From Branchiostoma floridae (taxonomy: Eukaryota; Chordata; Leptocardii; Amphioxiformes; Branchiostomatidae): DNA of 64,000 nt. The position numbers and the translations under genes are program-made. Below, piece by piece: positions 44,674 through 56,600 of this stretch. Each line of letters opens with the position of its first letter. The first letter of the stretch is position 1. Location: contig NC_049980.1 of NCBI RefSeq assembly GCF_000003815.2, positions 1,109,065 to 1,173,064 of the forward strand, written 5' to 3'. The notes beneath the pieces were generated by a model. The model worked only from the letters and a program-made list of their open reading frames with translations. It was not told the origin of the DNA and did not search any database.

Positions 44674-45161
44674 CAAAGGCCATAGCATCTAAATGCTATG
44701 GATGACATCGCTTTAGACTGCAAAAAAAAGATGGGTTCAAAAAAACAAGATGACTGCATTTTCAAAATTGAGACCATAAACGTTTAAACAAGAATCTAAG
44801 CGACAAAACATGGTATCACAGCCAACAAGACATTCATTCCTTGCATTCAGAGATGTACTGTTGTAGTAAAAATGACACTAGTGTGGTAGACTGTTATCAC
44901 AAACAAAGTTGGTAACTGCACTCATCGCTTCAATATTGGCGCCACTTTTACAAGTATCCAACTAGTTTCACCTCTACAACTACGTTCATGGCTAGTGTCA
45001 CTTCTAGTACAATCATTAGGCTACAACACAACATATTTACTCATTATGGTAACTTTTTGTCATGTTGGCCATCGCCCCAAAGAAGACATTTTTTTTTCTC
45101 ATGACGAGGCAAAAAATATGACAGCGGATGTCATCCATAATATTCACTTGCTGTGGCCTAA
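44674..45161. mobile_element. F10 element, copy 3
   Basis: GGCCATAGCATCTAAATGCT then ATGGATGACATCG at the left (CAGCAAGT changed), GATGTCATCCATAATATTCA then CTTGCTGTGGCCTAAG at the right. Confidence 0.65.
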
Positions 45162-45265
45162 GCCAGATAAACAACTTGGTAGGAATAAAAATATAATGTA
45201 AAAATTGGTGAAAATAAGGTGAGACGTTGGTCACGAGAGCCAGTCAGCAAATGTTACCCTAATGT

Positions 45266-45479
45266 TACTCTCCAAGCAGAGGTTAGGCTCCGGCTATTTT
45301 CTAACGTTTTTTAGTCACTTTTATCGGGTTTTCTATTTTGTGTTGTATCTTGTATTGACAAAACCTATTTTTTTGTTTGGCTGGCGGGCTTAAAAAAACA
45401 TGACAAAATAGAAAGCCCGATAAAAACGACTAAAAAAACGTTAAAAAACAGCCGGAGCCTAACCTCTGCTTGGAGAGTA
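45266..45479. mobile_element. 214-bp foldback element
   Basis: TACTCTCCAAGCAGAGGTTA then GGCTCCGGCT at the left, AGCCGGAGCCTAACCTCTGC then TTGGAGAGTA at the right. The arms run for about 70 bp and include AACGTTTTTTAGTC and ATCGGGTTTTCTATTTTGT. The first 28 bases or so match exactly. Confidence 0.85.
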
Positions 45480-45722
45480 CCCTGAGGTGGCCATACTCAA
45501 CCTGGCAAATATTCTTGGAACCCTACAGCCAGAGTGGTTAGCCCTGTAGAGAGGTATTTGAATACGAAGCTTTTAAAGTCCCCTGGCAGGGCGTTGACCT
45601 CACAGCAGGCGGTGCAGAAGTGGTTATATATGGTTGTAGAATACTAATGGCGTTGAGTTCCTAACATGCACATATGGTCACGCGAACGCAACCACATGCT
45701 TCTCCTGTCAATATGTAACGCT

Positions 45723-45973
45723 AAGGTGCGCTCCCACCGCACTTGCGTCAAGCTTGCGTCACTGCGGGGTTCGTTCACTGCGTCACTGTTTTGTTATTTT
45801 CTCCGATTTTTTATAATTTAGATATTGCGTAATACGTAAAAGTATGACTTAGACGACGACAAAATACACAAAAGGAAGGAAAATTCGTTCTATATCTCTG
45901 AAACTCGTTGAGTATCTTTCGAACCCCGCAGTGACACGCAAGCTTGACACAAGTGCGGTGGAAACGCACCTTT
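45723..45973. mobile_element. F5 MITE, copy 4
   Basis: AAGGTGCGCTCCCACCGCAC then TTGCGTCAAGCTTGCGTCAC at the left and the near-exact inverse at the right, ending GGTGGAAACGCACCTTTA. Confidence 0.8.
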
Positions 45974-46481
45974 ACGTGTTGCGCAGCCGCCTTCGCAGAG
46001 CTTCTAGGTGCGACTGACGTTTATCTATTTATTACTCTGTGACCGGAGGGTAACCTTCGTCGGCAGAGTATTGTTTTTGGTAAATGTGATGAGTGTTCAC
46101 ATCTGTATCTCTATGTTCCGTTTGCCGCTGTCGTATGTTGTTTGGTATGTCGTCTGCATATGGTTGCACGATGATGCACGTTGTTTTCTTTCGTGGTAGT
46201 TGTTTTTGTAATCAATGTAATAATTTCAGAAATCAACCCTTCGTCGGTGGAAGTTATCGTAATTCTCAAAAATGCCTCTATCTGAGACGTCAATTTAGGG
46301 ATTAACCACTTCAAATAGGGGTCTTCACGTGCCCAAAAAATGTCCCAAACCTCTTTTTTTTACGAAATCTGAAAGTCTTCACCCTACCGTGACTGTCTCA
46401 TCAACATGACATATGCGTCGATGTAGGTTAGACATCCAGGTAATAAGATACGCCAAAAATAGTTACTCAAGCAACTGGATA

Positions 46482-46533
46482 TGATTTTGAAACGGTCAGA
46501 CGTTTCGGATAGAATCCACTATCCTTCGTCAGT
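46482..46533 (-). ncRNA. hammerhead-like motif in a probable Penelope fragment
   Basis: On the minus strand: CTGACGA (46532-46526), stem II GGATAG/CTATCC with a 6-base loop (46524-46507), GAAA (46506-46503), and a stem III with CG/CG pairs (46502-46501 with 46494-46493) followed by a GTT triplet. The core bases fit. I could not find a good stem I, so it may be decayed or need the distal sequence (AGTTGCTTGAG). No RT remains nearby. Confidence 0.5.
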
Positions 46534-46559
46534 GACACTGAAGAGATCTGGAAGAAACA

Positions 46560-47323
46560 GGTCTTTTATACTCTAACTATGAATGAAGACAATTTCAGAT
46601 GTCCAATAGGAAAGGTTGTAAGACAATTCAGACTGAAGACAATTTGTATTCATGACATATGTCTTATATTTTCCATGCATCGGGCTTCTGCAAGTATATG
46701 AAAGGTTAAAGACTCAAATTTGAGGCTGCGTGGATAAGTGACCATTACCCAGCATAAGAAGCCCTATCTGTTCCCACATCTGCGCACATAGAAAGAATCA
46801 ACTCTATTTATCCTTCAGTTTATTCTCAATTCAACTAGTTTTCCACTCCCTCTAGCTGCTGGGAAAAACATGACCAACGTAGCTGATCGTACAAACTCAC
46901 TGAGCAGGACAGTGGAGGAAAGCCGCAATTAAATCAATGGTGCAGTTCAGTTAATCTTTCTGTAATCAAACCAGCCCTTTTGCCATGGTGTCTTGCACAT
47001 GCATGCACGAAAAGGTTGGACTTTCCATTCGTAACAAGACTTAGTACTGTCTAGTAGTGATCCGAACAAGGATCGTACAGGAGTTTTCTTAGCCTCCTTC
47101 CCTGACTTCTGGGGAAACGGCGTGTATTCTGTTTTTTTTTTTGGGGGGGGGGGGCTGATGTGCGATTTTGAACATTCTCTATGCGTATAAAAGGTAATGT
47201 TTACGTACTAAGCATCCTTCGTATACTTCTGGAGTTGCGGTGTTAATCTTTTTGTGGGAGGGGAGCGCGAGTATGCGCTTGTTAACTTGTTAACATGGGC
47301 TAAGGGTCTCTGTGCTGGCAATG
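46560..47323. other. stretch with no recognised feature
   Basis: Contains a T/G homopolymer stretch at 47131-47152. No gene or clear repeat. Confidence 0.4.
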
Positions 47324-47455
47324 CCCCTGTCACATTATCCGCGATCTTCGGGCGTAACGATGGAAGATCAACCATATTCAAGATAGACAGAGGGTTGCGC
47401 GTATTTTTTCCCTGAAAACCCGCCTCTGTCACGAAATAAGCCATGCTTTTCTACC
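47324..47455 (-). mobile_element. F6 MITE, copy 3 (cut by gap)
   Basis: CCTGTCACATTATCCGCGAT then CTTCGGGCGTAACGATGG, colinear with 32989. It enters the N-gap at 47456, and the sequence after the gap is not F6, so the rest is hidden. Confidence 0.65.
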
Positions 47456-47555
47456 NNNNNNNNNNNNNNNNNNNNNNNNNNNNNNNNNNNNNNNNNNNNN
47501 NNNNNNNNNNNNNNNNNNNNNNNNNNNNNNNNNNNNNNNNNNNNNNNNNNNNNNN
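47456..47555. other. assembly gap (100 N)
   Basis: Exactly 100 N, next to an F6 element. Repeat-induced break. Confidence 0.99.
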
Positions 47556-48104
47556 AGCTTATGTTACTGTCTTATGCCACGGAGGAATCTGCTTGGAGAT
47601 TAGCCCCTCAATAAGAAGTCGCCGAACCAACCACTTCGCATCCTAGAGCTTTGTGGTCACCACAGATGAGTGTCTTATTGATCTTTTAAATTCAAAGGCG
47701 TAAACACGATTGCATCTGCGTTATTCCGAGCCCTTGGCCTTCGGGCTCCGTAGCCACACTTTCATTTAACAGAACATCAGACTTCAACGCCGTACGTGGG
47801 AGTGGCTTCCCGAGTGCTTCTAACTACGACCGGAGGCGGAAAAAAAACTTACCATTGAGTGCGGCTAATTAACTCTGCGTCGAGCACGACTAATTAACGT
47901 TCAGTGAACAACACGATGACGTCAGTGTTGTCGTGACAACGAAAAACACGAACGGTTTGAACATCGGTGGTAATTACCGGTATAAAGGCTGGGAGTGAGG
48001 GTACGGGTGGATGAAAAACATGAAGTAGCTTTGAATCGTCTGCGGCAGGTTCACTTGTAGATACTCCAGAAGTTTGCGAAAGGGGTTAGTGGTACAAAAC
48101 TACC

Positions 48105-48384
48105 TTTATACCCTTGTCACATTTGGCGAAAATCGATCGAACGACGATTCTGCGGCAATAGCCCGAGCCTCACTTTCTTCTCTTAGTCCTTGTGCAATTA
48201 GCATTCGGGCATGATTTTGCAAATAAACATATGTTTATCATCCCTATGATAATAACTGTATTGCACAACAATTGTACAAGGTACAAAGTATGGCTTATAC
48301 GTGACAGGGGCGGTTTTCAGGTGAAAAATACGCGCAACCCTCTGTCTATCTTGAATATGGTTGATCTTCCATCGTTACGAAGAT
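48105..48384 (+). mobile_element. F6 MITE, copy 4 (3' end replaced)
   Basis: CCCTTGTCACATTTGGCGAA at the left, CAACCCTCTGTCTATC then GATCTTCCATCGTTACGAAG near the right. The terminal ATAATGTGACA is missing and the sequence runs straight into the tandem array unit at 48385. Confidence 0.65.
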
Positions 48385-51300
48385 CGTGTTTTCTTTTCAT
48401 CCTCTCTCATTGATTTTTACTCTGCATAGGATGTCATCCATAAGATTTACTTACCGTGGCCAGAGCTCATGTACTCATTGTTTGGGGACCATATCAAGTA
48501 AAGATATGATAAAATGCATATAAAAGCGATAGAATAATCATAGATATAAAAGGAAGGAACAAACGAACGAACGAACAAACGAAGGCAACGAGGGAGAAAA
48601 GAAGAAAGACAAGACGGATGAAAGTCGAAGTTTTTCGAAGACAGACCAACCGAAATATGTTTTAAAGAAGTAGACAAAAAGCAAGAAATTGAAAGAAAAA
48701 CTTAAGGTACTATATAAGACCGTTCTCTGTGGTGTAAATCGTCCAAGAAATGTTTTAATGTAGACCACAAAAATATCGTCGTTAAGTTTGATTCTTGACT
48801 CTTGCCGTGTGAAATATGAAATGATGGAATTATATAGACATAAGTTGGAATCTTATGCTACAAGACATGATTTAAAAATTGACCTTCGCAATTCAACAAA
48901 TTACATGAGATATCTTTCTTTACCTAAAGAAAACAGTTCATGTAAACATTCTTTTTTCGTGAATTTCTAACAGCATGGCTATTGAAAAAAGATTTCTCAA
49001 AAGAGCGCCGACATTTGCGAAACATGCCCAAATATAATCCATTGTAATCTAATTTAATTTAATATTATATTATCGGACCTATTGTCTTATTTCCGCAGCT
49101 TCTAACATTCTTGGCAACTGGATGCCGTATATCAAAGTACATCTTCTACCCCCTCAGCTAGGCCAGGTTTTTTTACAGCACACAAATATTTTATATAACA
49201 TAGCACCATATGATGTAACCGTTGAATTCGTTTCCTGTAGTCTAGGGGCGATAAAATAGGGCCTTCACACCAAAACCGAATTAGCAGGAATCAAGCAAAA
49301 CCAGTCGCCAAATTCGTGCCACATTCGGAGCCATTCGGGTGGGAATTCCAAATGGACCTTATATCTCCTTCACACGACAAGAAATGAGCTCAAATGCCGT
49401 CATAGAATGAAAATTCTTTTCTATTCCTGTGATCTAGAAATCCTTACTGCATTCCAGATATTCTTTTTGCATTCCAGATATTCTTTTTGGTTTGGTTTGG
49501 TTTGGTTTGGTTTGATACAGATCTCCATTAATGACTGATATGTCACTATTCTTCCTGGAGTCCGGGTGATTTGTAGAGAATCACCAATTCTAGACGGAAG
49601 GATTTTGCACCATCAGACACTGCACCGTAGAAGTTATACTAGTGAGGTAGCCATGGACGTAATTGTAGAAGTGAAACTAGTTCGATAGTAAAAGTAGCAC
49701 CAATGTGGTAGCCATGACTGTATAGTTGTCAGCTTAGTAACTGATACCAGTCTACCACACTAGTGTCACTTTGTGCACCTCTTGAATACGGAAATGAAGA
49801 CTTGTTGGCTGTGGTACCATATTTTGTCGCTTCAATTCTTGTTCCAATTCTTGTTTATGGTATCCATCTTGAAAAAAACTAGATACAGTATCTTGTTTTG
49901 AACCATGATCTGTTTTCTATTCATCCTTTCTCAATGAATTTGTGGCTTGTAGAGGATGTCAGCCATATAGAATTTACTTGCCGTGGCCTGAGTTTACGCA
50001 CTCGTACGAAATATGATAAAATGCATATAAAAGCGGCATGATAACCATGCATATGGAAGCAGGGAAAGAAGTAACAAACAAACGAACAAAGGCAATAAGA
50101 AAGAAAAGAAACACGACAAGAAGGACGAAAGCCGATTCGGAATTAGAAGTTTCTCACAGGAAGACCAACTCTAAGTTAAAGTGTTTTAAAGAAGAACAAA
50201 GGCAATATGAACGGCCGATCAAAATTGGAAGAAAACAGCATCAACATTTACAAAACATACCCAAAGCTAATCCACTGCAATCTTATCTAATCTGACCTGG
50301 TACCTAATATATAATCTCATTCAGCAGCTTCTAACGTTCTTGGCAAATGCCGGAAATGGCTGCCGTATATAGAATTACATCTTGAATTCCCCGAGCTATG
50401 ACAGCTTTTGTAAGAGCACACAAAACTTTATATAATATAACACCATGGCGCAAAAATCGAATTCTATTTTTTCTAGTCTAGGGCTATACTACTGTCAGAA
50501 AAGGCTAAGGTTTGCTTGATATTTGGTAGTGGTTTTCAATCTTTTTCAATTCTAAATGTCTTGTTTCTTAACCGTGATCGTGTTTTCTTTTCATCCTCTC
50601 TCGTTGATTTGTACTCTGCATAGGATGTCATCCATAAGATTTACTTCCCGTACCCAGAGCTCACGCACTCATTGTTTGGGGACCATATCAAGTAAAAATA
50701 TGATAAAATGCATATAAAAGCGGTAGAATAATCATAGATATGAAAGGAAGGAACAAACGAACGAACAAACTAAGGCAATGAGGGAGAAAAGAATTTGAAA
50801 GAAAAGCTTAAGGTACTATATAAGACCGTTCTCTGTGGTGTAAATCGTCTAAGAAATGTTTTAATGTCGACCACAATAAATATCGTCGTTAAGTTTGATT
50901 CTCGACTTTTGCCGTGTGAAATATGAAATGATAGAATTATATAGACATAAGTTGGAATCTTATGCTACAAGACATGATTTGAAAATTGACCCTCGCAAAT
51001 CAACGTGAGATATCTTCCTTTATCTAAAGAAAACAATTCATCTAAATAATATTTTTCTTGAATTTTGAATTTGCAGTGCTATTGAAAAAGATTTCTCAAA
51101 AGAGCGCCAACATTTACAAAACATACCCAAATTTAAGCCATTGTAACCTAATCTAATTTAATCTTATATAATCTGATATATGATCTCATTTCAGCTACTT
51201 CTAACGTTCTTGGTAAGTGGCATCCGTAGATCAAAGTACATATTGAACCCCCTGAGGTATGAAATGTTTTGTAAGATCACACAAACATTTTATATAACAT

Positions 51301-51575
51301 AACGCCGTGATGTAACATCGACTATCATAATTCCACCGGGTGTCATAATACCGTCACCTCAAAAATTGTTATTAAAGAGGTCTTCCCATGATTCTCTTGA
51401 ACACCGAATGTTAAATATCTTAAATGTGATACAATTCAGATATTTAGGTGTTGAAGACAATCTTGAGAAGGCCTCTATAACAACGTTTTTTGAGGTGGCG
51501 GTATAATGGCAGCTGGTGGAATTATGAGAATGCATGTTAACCATCGAATCTATTTCCTGTAGTCTAGGGGCGATA
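48385..51575. repeat. three diverged direct segmental repeats
   Basis: Unit A 48385-49255, unit B 49907-50484, unit C 50577-51575. Shared in order: TTCATCCTCTCTC, ATGTCATCCATAAGATTTAC (changed in B), ATGATAAAATGCATATAAAA, AGATTTCTCAAAAGAGCGCC (A and C), and TTCCTGTAGTCTAGGGGCGA (A and C). Each starts with the F10-type right end. The AAACGAACGAAC purine stretch gives spurious frames. Confidence 0.7.
49257..49470. repeat. F2 element fragment
   Basis: AGGGCCTTCACACCAAAACC then GAATTAGCAGGAATCAAGC begins an F2 element. It is lost after the second TTCCAGATATTCTTTTTG copy, where a TTTGG simple repeat (49488-49515) starts. Confidence 0.6.
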
Positions 51576-52325
51576 TGGTTAGAAATGGTTACGGTTTGCT
51601 TGATATTCGATAGCGATTTTAAATCTTTCTATTTTACTAAGGCCATGTTGAACTGATCATATGAATGACATCCCCTGGGAACCCCATATCTGGTGCGAGC
51701 GTGCGTATACAAAGCTTGACAAAAAAGTTGCCTTCATTTTGACATCTAAGTGGTCTGGAACGTAGAAGGTCTCATTGATGAGTTTCTTTTTCCCATAGAC
51801 TTCTATGTTATAATTCGTGGTTTGCATGGGCGCGTTCATAACGAAGCTAAGTGAAATTTCAGCAGATTTTTCATTCTATGTTGAGCACATTTACCCTATA
51901 TCGTGGGAAAAAATTGCCAACGTCAGCTATACGTATGTTCTTTTTTTTATAGCAATTACAAATTACGATTAGTTAATCCCCACAAAAGACACTTTTTCGC
52001 TGCTAGTGCACAACCGCACCACTCAGAACCCAGGACTGTGTACCTCCGACCTAGCGCGCGGCTGCAAAACTTTACCTGCTAATTTCCTCAGTTACAAACG
52101 AGCTTTCACCAATCTAGCTTTTGAGGTCAGTTCCGCTGGCTAAAAGGGAATTTCTCACCGCTGAAAACACTCGTCCATGCAGCCGTTTATTTTTTGGCTC
52201 GGATCTATTTTAGTACCCACTCGGAGTAATACATCAATGAGACCAGAACTTTGATCCGAACACACTTCCATCACGCTACGCGTCGCCATGTCGGTAGAAC
52301 ACAGTGGGCTCACACCATGTCAGTG
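51576..52325. other. stretch with no recognised feature
   Basis: No supported ORF. The sequence at 51639-51680 has a weak F10-like GAATGACATCC block. Confidence 0.4.
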
Positions 52326-52839
52326 TACAGTCAAACCACTCAAGACACTGGAGAAATGTGGCCACTATTGACAGGTGGCCACTATAGAGAAAATGCTGAT
52401 CACTTGACCACGAGCAATAAGTTACACGTAATTTCAGTACCCAATAATTTCTCACTAAGTAACATTTGTTTTGTCTCGATCGTCTCAAAATTCAACTGAC
52501 CCTACCATTTCAAATCAAGACTTGCGCTCTAACGTTCAAGGCATGCGTATCTACCGCTACCGCAAAAAATGACACTGCGTGGAACTCCAAATCCTCACAA
52601 ACTACGATTTTAAACCGGGCACAGGGTGGCATATTGCCGCTGTATGGACGTAATATGCAGTGTTTCTGTATCTACGGTACCGGAAATCGTGTGGCCGCGG
52701 CCGCGTTGGACAGGTGACCGCTATAGACTATTTCTTAATGCTTAGGTCTATGGGGAAAATCCAAGAGGCCCACAAAAGGTGACCGCAATGGCCAGGTGGT
52801 CGCTATGCAAAGGTGGCCGCTAATACAGGTTTGACTGTA
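52326..52839. mobile_element. F9 MITE, copy 2
   Basis: TACAGTCAAACCACTCAAGA at the left, AATACAGGTTTGACTGTA at the right. Compared with copy 1 the left end lacks the CTGTCTATAGCGGCC block (a 15-17 base deletion). It lies about 400 bp upstream of the GPCR start codon. Confidence 0.75.
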
Positions 52840-52862
52840 ATGAACTCTGCTTCTCCTAGTAA

Positions 52863-53110
52863 AGCTAAGAGCACAACCCGCCGTACGTGCAACTGAACGA
52901 TGCAGGCAACCGCTCACGGCATGCAGACCACATACTTATTATTACCGTGCGAGTGACGTACACCATCCCTACTCTTGCCAGCCCTTCCGGAAATTCCCCA
53001 CGTTCTCAGAAAAAAAAATGTGGCGGACGTGGCCTCCCCCCCCCCCCCCCCCCAAAAAAAAAAGTACGGGGAAAACCCATATTCCCGTAAGGGGGGGTGG
53101 GCCCTTAGTT
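52863..53110. mobile_element. F4 MITE, copy 3, next to the GPCR start
   Basis: GCTAAGAGCACAACCCGCCG then TACGTGCAA at the left; AATGTGGCGGACGTGGCCTC at the right, then a run of about 19 C and 10 A that is probably expanded or poorly assembled, then GGGCCCTTAG. It ends about 130 bases before the GPCR ATG. Confidence 0.65.
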
Positions 53111-53238
53111 TAAAATACCCCACTTCCCCCCGCATGGTGGCGTTGTTGCGGGAAGATTGTGGAGAAAACCTGTCACACCACAGTTTATCATCGATGTTTT
53201 TCATCCGTCTTGCCCTCCTTCAGGTTGTAAGGTGAGGC

Positions 53239-53667
53239 ATGGATAACGGCGACCCGCTCGCGGCTCCAGCGGCTCCAGCGGCACAGTGGCCGGGGTTCGA
53301 CCCGGTTAACCGCACGGACGACCTGCCGACGCCGTACCTCCTCAATGTGTCGTACGACGAGCTCGGGTTCTCCACGCCGGGCCCCAACGCCACCGCCTGG
53401 GAGGAGGACATCGCCTACAACCGACACAGCCGAGTCATCGCGCTGGGGGTCCTCTTCGCCGCCGGGCTGTGCGGAAACCTCTGCGTCTGCAACTGGATGC
53501 GCGTGCACCGCAAGAAGAAGTCGCGCCACAACACCTTCGTGTTGAACCTGACCGTGGCGGACCTCCTGGTGACACTCATCACCGTGCTGTCACAGATCAT
53601 CTGGGAACTCATGGAGGACGCCTGGATGGCCGGGGACGTGGGCTGCCGGGTGGTCAAGTTCGGACAG
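53239..53667 (+). CDS. GPCR exon 1 (N-terminus to start of TM3)
   Basis: 143 codons, ending TTCGGACAG before GTTTGT. The donor GTTTGT is weak compared with GTAAGT. The last 57 bases of the exon are the first unit of the minisatellite that fills the start of intron 1. Confidence 0.85.
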
Positions 53668-56600
53668 GTTTGTTTGTTTATTTGTTTGTTTGTTTATTTG
53701 TTCGTTTGATGGTTGGTGATGGAGGACGCCTGGATGGCCGGGGACGTGGGCTGCCGGGTGGTCAAGTTCGGACAGGTTTGTTTGTTTGCTTGTTTGTTTA
53801 TTTGTTTGTTTGATGGTTGGCGATGGAGGACGCCTGGATGGCAGGGGACGTGGGCTGCCGGGTGGTCAAGTTCGGACAGGTTTGTTTGTCTGTTTGTTTG
53901 TTTGTTTGTTTGTTTGTTTGATGGTTGGTGATGGAGGACGCCTGGATGGCAGGGGACGTGGGCTGCCGGGTGGTCAAGTTCGGATAGGTTTGTTTGTTTG
54001 TTTGTTTGTTTGTTTAATGATGAAGGACGCCCGGATGGCCGGGGATATGGGATGACGGGTGGTCAAGTTCGGACAGGTTTGTTTGTTTGTTTGTTTGTTT
54101 GTTTGCTTGTTTGTTTGTTTAATGATGAAGGACGCCTGGATGACCGGGGATGTGGGTTGTCGGGTGGTCAAGTTCGGACAGGTTTGTTTGTTTGCTTGTT
54201 TGTTTGTTTGTTTGTTTGTTTAATGATGAAGGACGCCTGGATGGCCGGGGATGTGGGTTGTCGGGTGATCAAGTTCGGACAGGGTTTTTTTTTTGTTTGC
54301 TTGTTTGTTTGCTTGTTTGTTTGTTTGTTTGTTTGTTTGATGGTTGGTGATGGAGGACGCCTGGATGGCCGGGGACGTGGGCTGCCGGGTGGTCGAGTTC
54401 GTACAGGTTTGTTTCTTTGTTTCTTTGTTTCTTTGTTTGTTTGGTTCATTATGAAGGACGCCTGGATGGCCGAGGATGTGGGCTGCCGGGTGGTCAAGTT
54501 CGGACAGGTTTGTTTGTTTGTTTGTTTGTTTGTTTAATGATGAATGACGCCTGGGTGGCTGGGGACGTGGGCTGCAGGCTGGTTAAGTTCGGATAGGTTT
54601 GTTTGTTTGTTTGTTTGTTTGTTTAATGATGAAGGACGCCTGGATGGCCGGGGATATGGGATGACGGGTGGTCAAGTTCGGACAGGTTTGTTTGTTTGTT
54701 TGTTTGTTTGCTTGTTTGTTTGTTTGTTAATGATGAAGGACGCTTGGCTGGCCGGGGACGTGGGCTGCCGGGTGGTCAAGTTGGGACACGTTTGTTTGCT
54801 TGAGCTTTCGGTAGCTTGTTCGTTGGAAGATAATGATTCGAGGTCTACTTAAGCTTTGCACACACAGCGGTAAATGATATCTCCTTGTTGGAAAGTTACA
54901 GGATAACAAAATTCTTCGAAGAAGATGACAGGTGTTCATCAAAATGTCGGCTGGATAGAAAACACTTGGTTGTGTATTTTTTTATCAACTATACACACTC
55001 ATCTTTGGTTGTCATTTCCTTCATAATGGAATAGAATGGTGGTTTGGAATGAAATGGTTGATTTGTATATACCTGGTAGCTAGAGGCTGAGTTGCGTATC
55101 CGACACAAACATTTTAGTAGAAAAAATACCTCAATGCAACTTTTAAAAGATCAGTTACCTATGATAAGTAAACGTTAACATTAACACAACACAAGTTATG
55201 GTCAAATCCATACGCATTGCTATTAATACAAAATGATTAAGATCAACTGAAAATAGTGATGACAATCTTACGCGTATCTTGTCCATGACAGGTGTTCGCC
55301 ATCATCGCGTCCTCCAACATGATCGTGCTGCTGGCGCTGGACCGGCATAACGTCATCATCAAGCCGTTCTCCTCCCGCTGGCGGCCCTGGAAGATCACGG
55401 CGGTGGGCTGGGTCGTCTCCCTGCTACTGGCCGCGCCACAGGCATACGTCTTTCGCGAGGTAAAGTAGTTGTTTGTTTTCCACACTGACCACAGGCAGGC
55501 CCCCTTTCCACTAGACGGCGATCGCACACTGTGCTCTCACTGCGACCTAAATAGGATATGTATATCCTTCGCTTTCACATTGGGAATATCATACAAAATG
55601 TAAAAGTGTGACCGAGAAGACAACAAAACACGCAAAGTGAAAAAAAAAATTTTCGTTGAACAACATGTCAAATGTGTGGTCACAAAGAGAGCGCGGTGAG
55701 AGCGCCGTCCTAGCGTTCACAATCGGAAAAAGGGGCCGAATGGTACACAACTGGGAAGTAAAAGACCTCGTCTGGTAGTTTACTAGCAATTTTGTGTACT
55801 TAACGATGTGGGCCCGTGGGACGCCCTCCGGCTATCGGGCTATATTAGGGACAAGTCGGGACCCGTTTTTTTTTAACCTGGAATCAAAATCAACCTGGGA
55901 CCCAGCGGATAAATGATACCGTGGCCTAGCCGTGAATATACCGCGAAAGGGAACACCCGCGGTATCCGGCATTCCACCGGGACGAATTTGTGACTTCGGA
56001 GCCCGGCCGGGTCTATAGATACGTATACCCCCGACGGGCACCGGTGCAATTGTGACGGAAGCACTAAACGTATCACATTGGTATTGTACCGTTGTTACAA
56101 GCTTTGCCACATACACAAGCGAAGTACTCANNNNNNNNNNNNNNNNNNNNNNNNNNNNNNNNNNNNNNNNNNNNNNNNNNNNNNNNNNNNNNNNNNNNNN
56201 NNNNNNNNNNNNNNNNNNNNNNNNNNNNNNNNNNNNNNNNNNNNNNNNNNNNNNNNNNNNNNNNNNNNNNNNNNNNNNNNNNNNNNNNNNNNNNNNNNNN
56301 NNNNNNNNNNNNNNNNNNNNNNNNNNNNNNNNNNNNNNNNAAAGATTCTGGGTTAAGAACATCAGTTCCGACGTCTGATTCTGGTACATGTATTTGAAAA
56401 TGGGACTACGTGGTCCCGTAGGATACCCTGCATGCGGCGCCCGGATACATTTGAGTACGGCCGGGCCCCTGGTTTCACTTAAGTCGGAGTTAAATCGAGA
56501 CCGTAGTCTTAACCATCTTCCTCACCGTGTCAACAGGTGCAGGACGAAGACGGAGTCCCCTTATGCAGGAGCATCTTCTCCTCCCAGCCCGCCTGGCACC

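Noticed and set aside
53998-54537. 179-codon open frame rich in VCLFVCLF
   Set aside because: Product of TTTG repeats and repeated exon blocks; no independent coding signal.
53611-54797. CRISPR-like pattern of repeats and spacers
   Set aside because: Repeats are exon-derived with period 89-124 and simple TTTG spacers, in a eukaryotic intron. It is a minisatellite.
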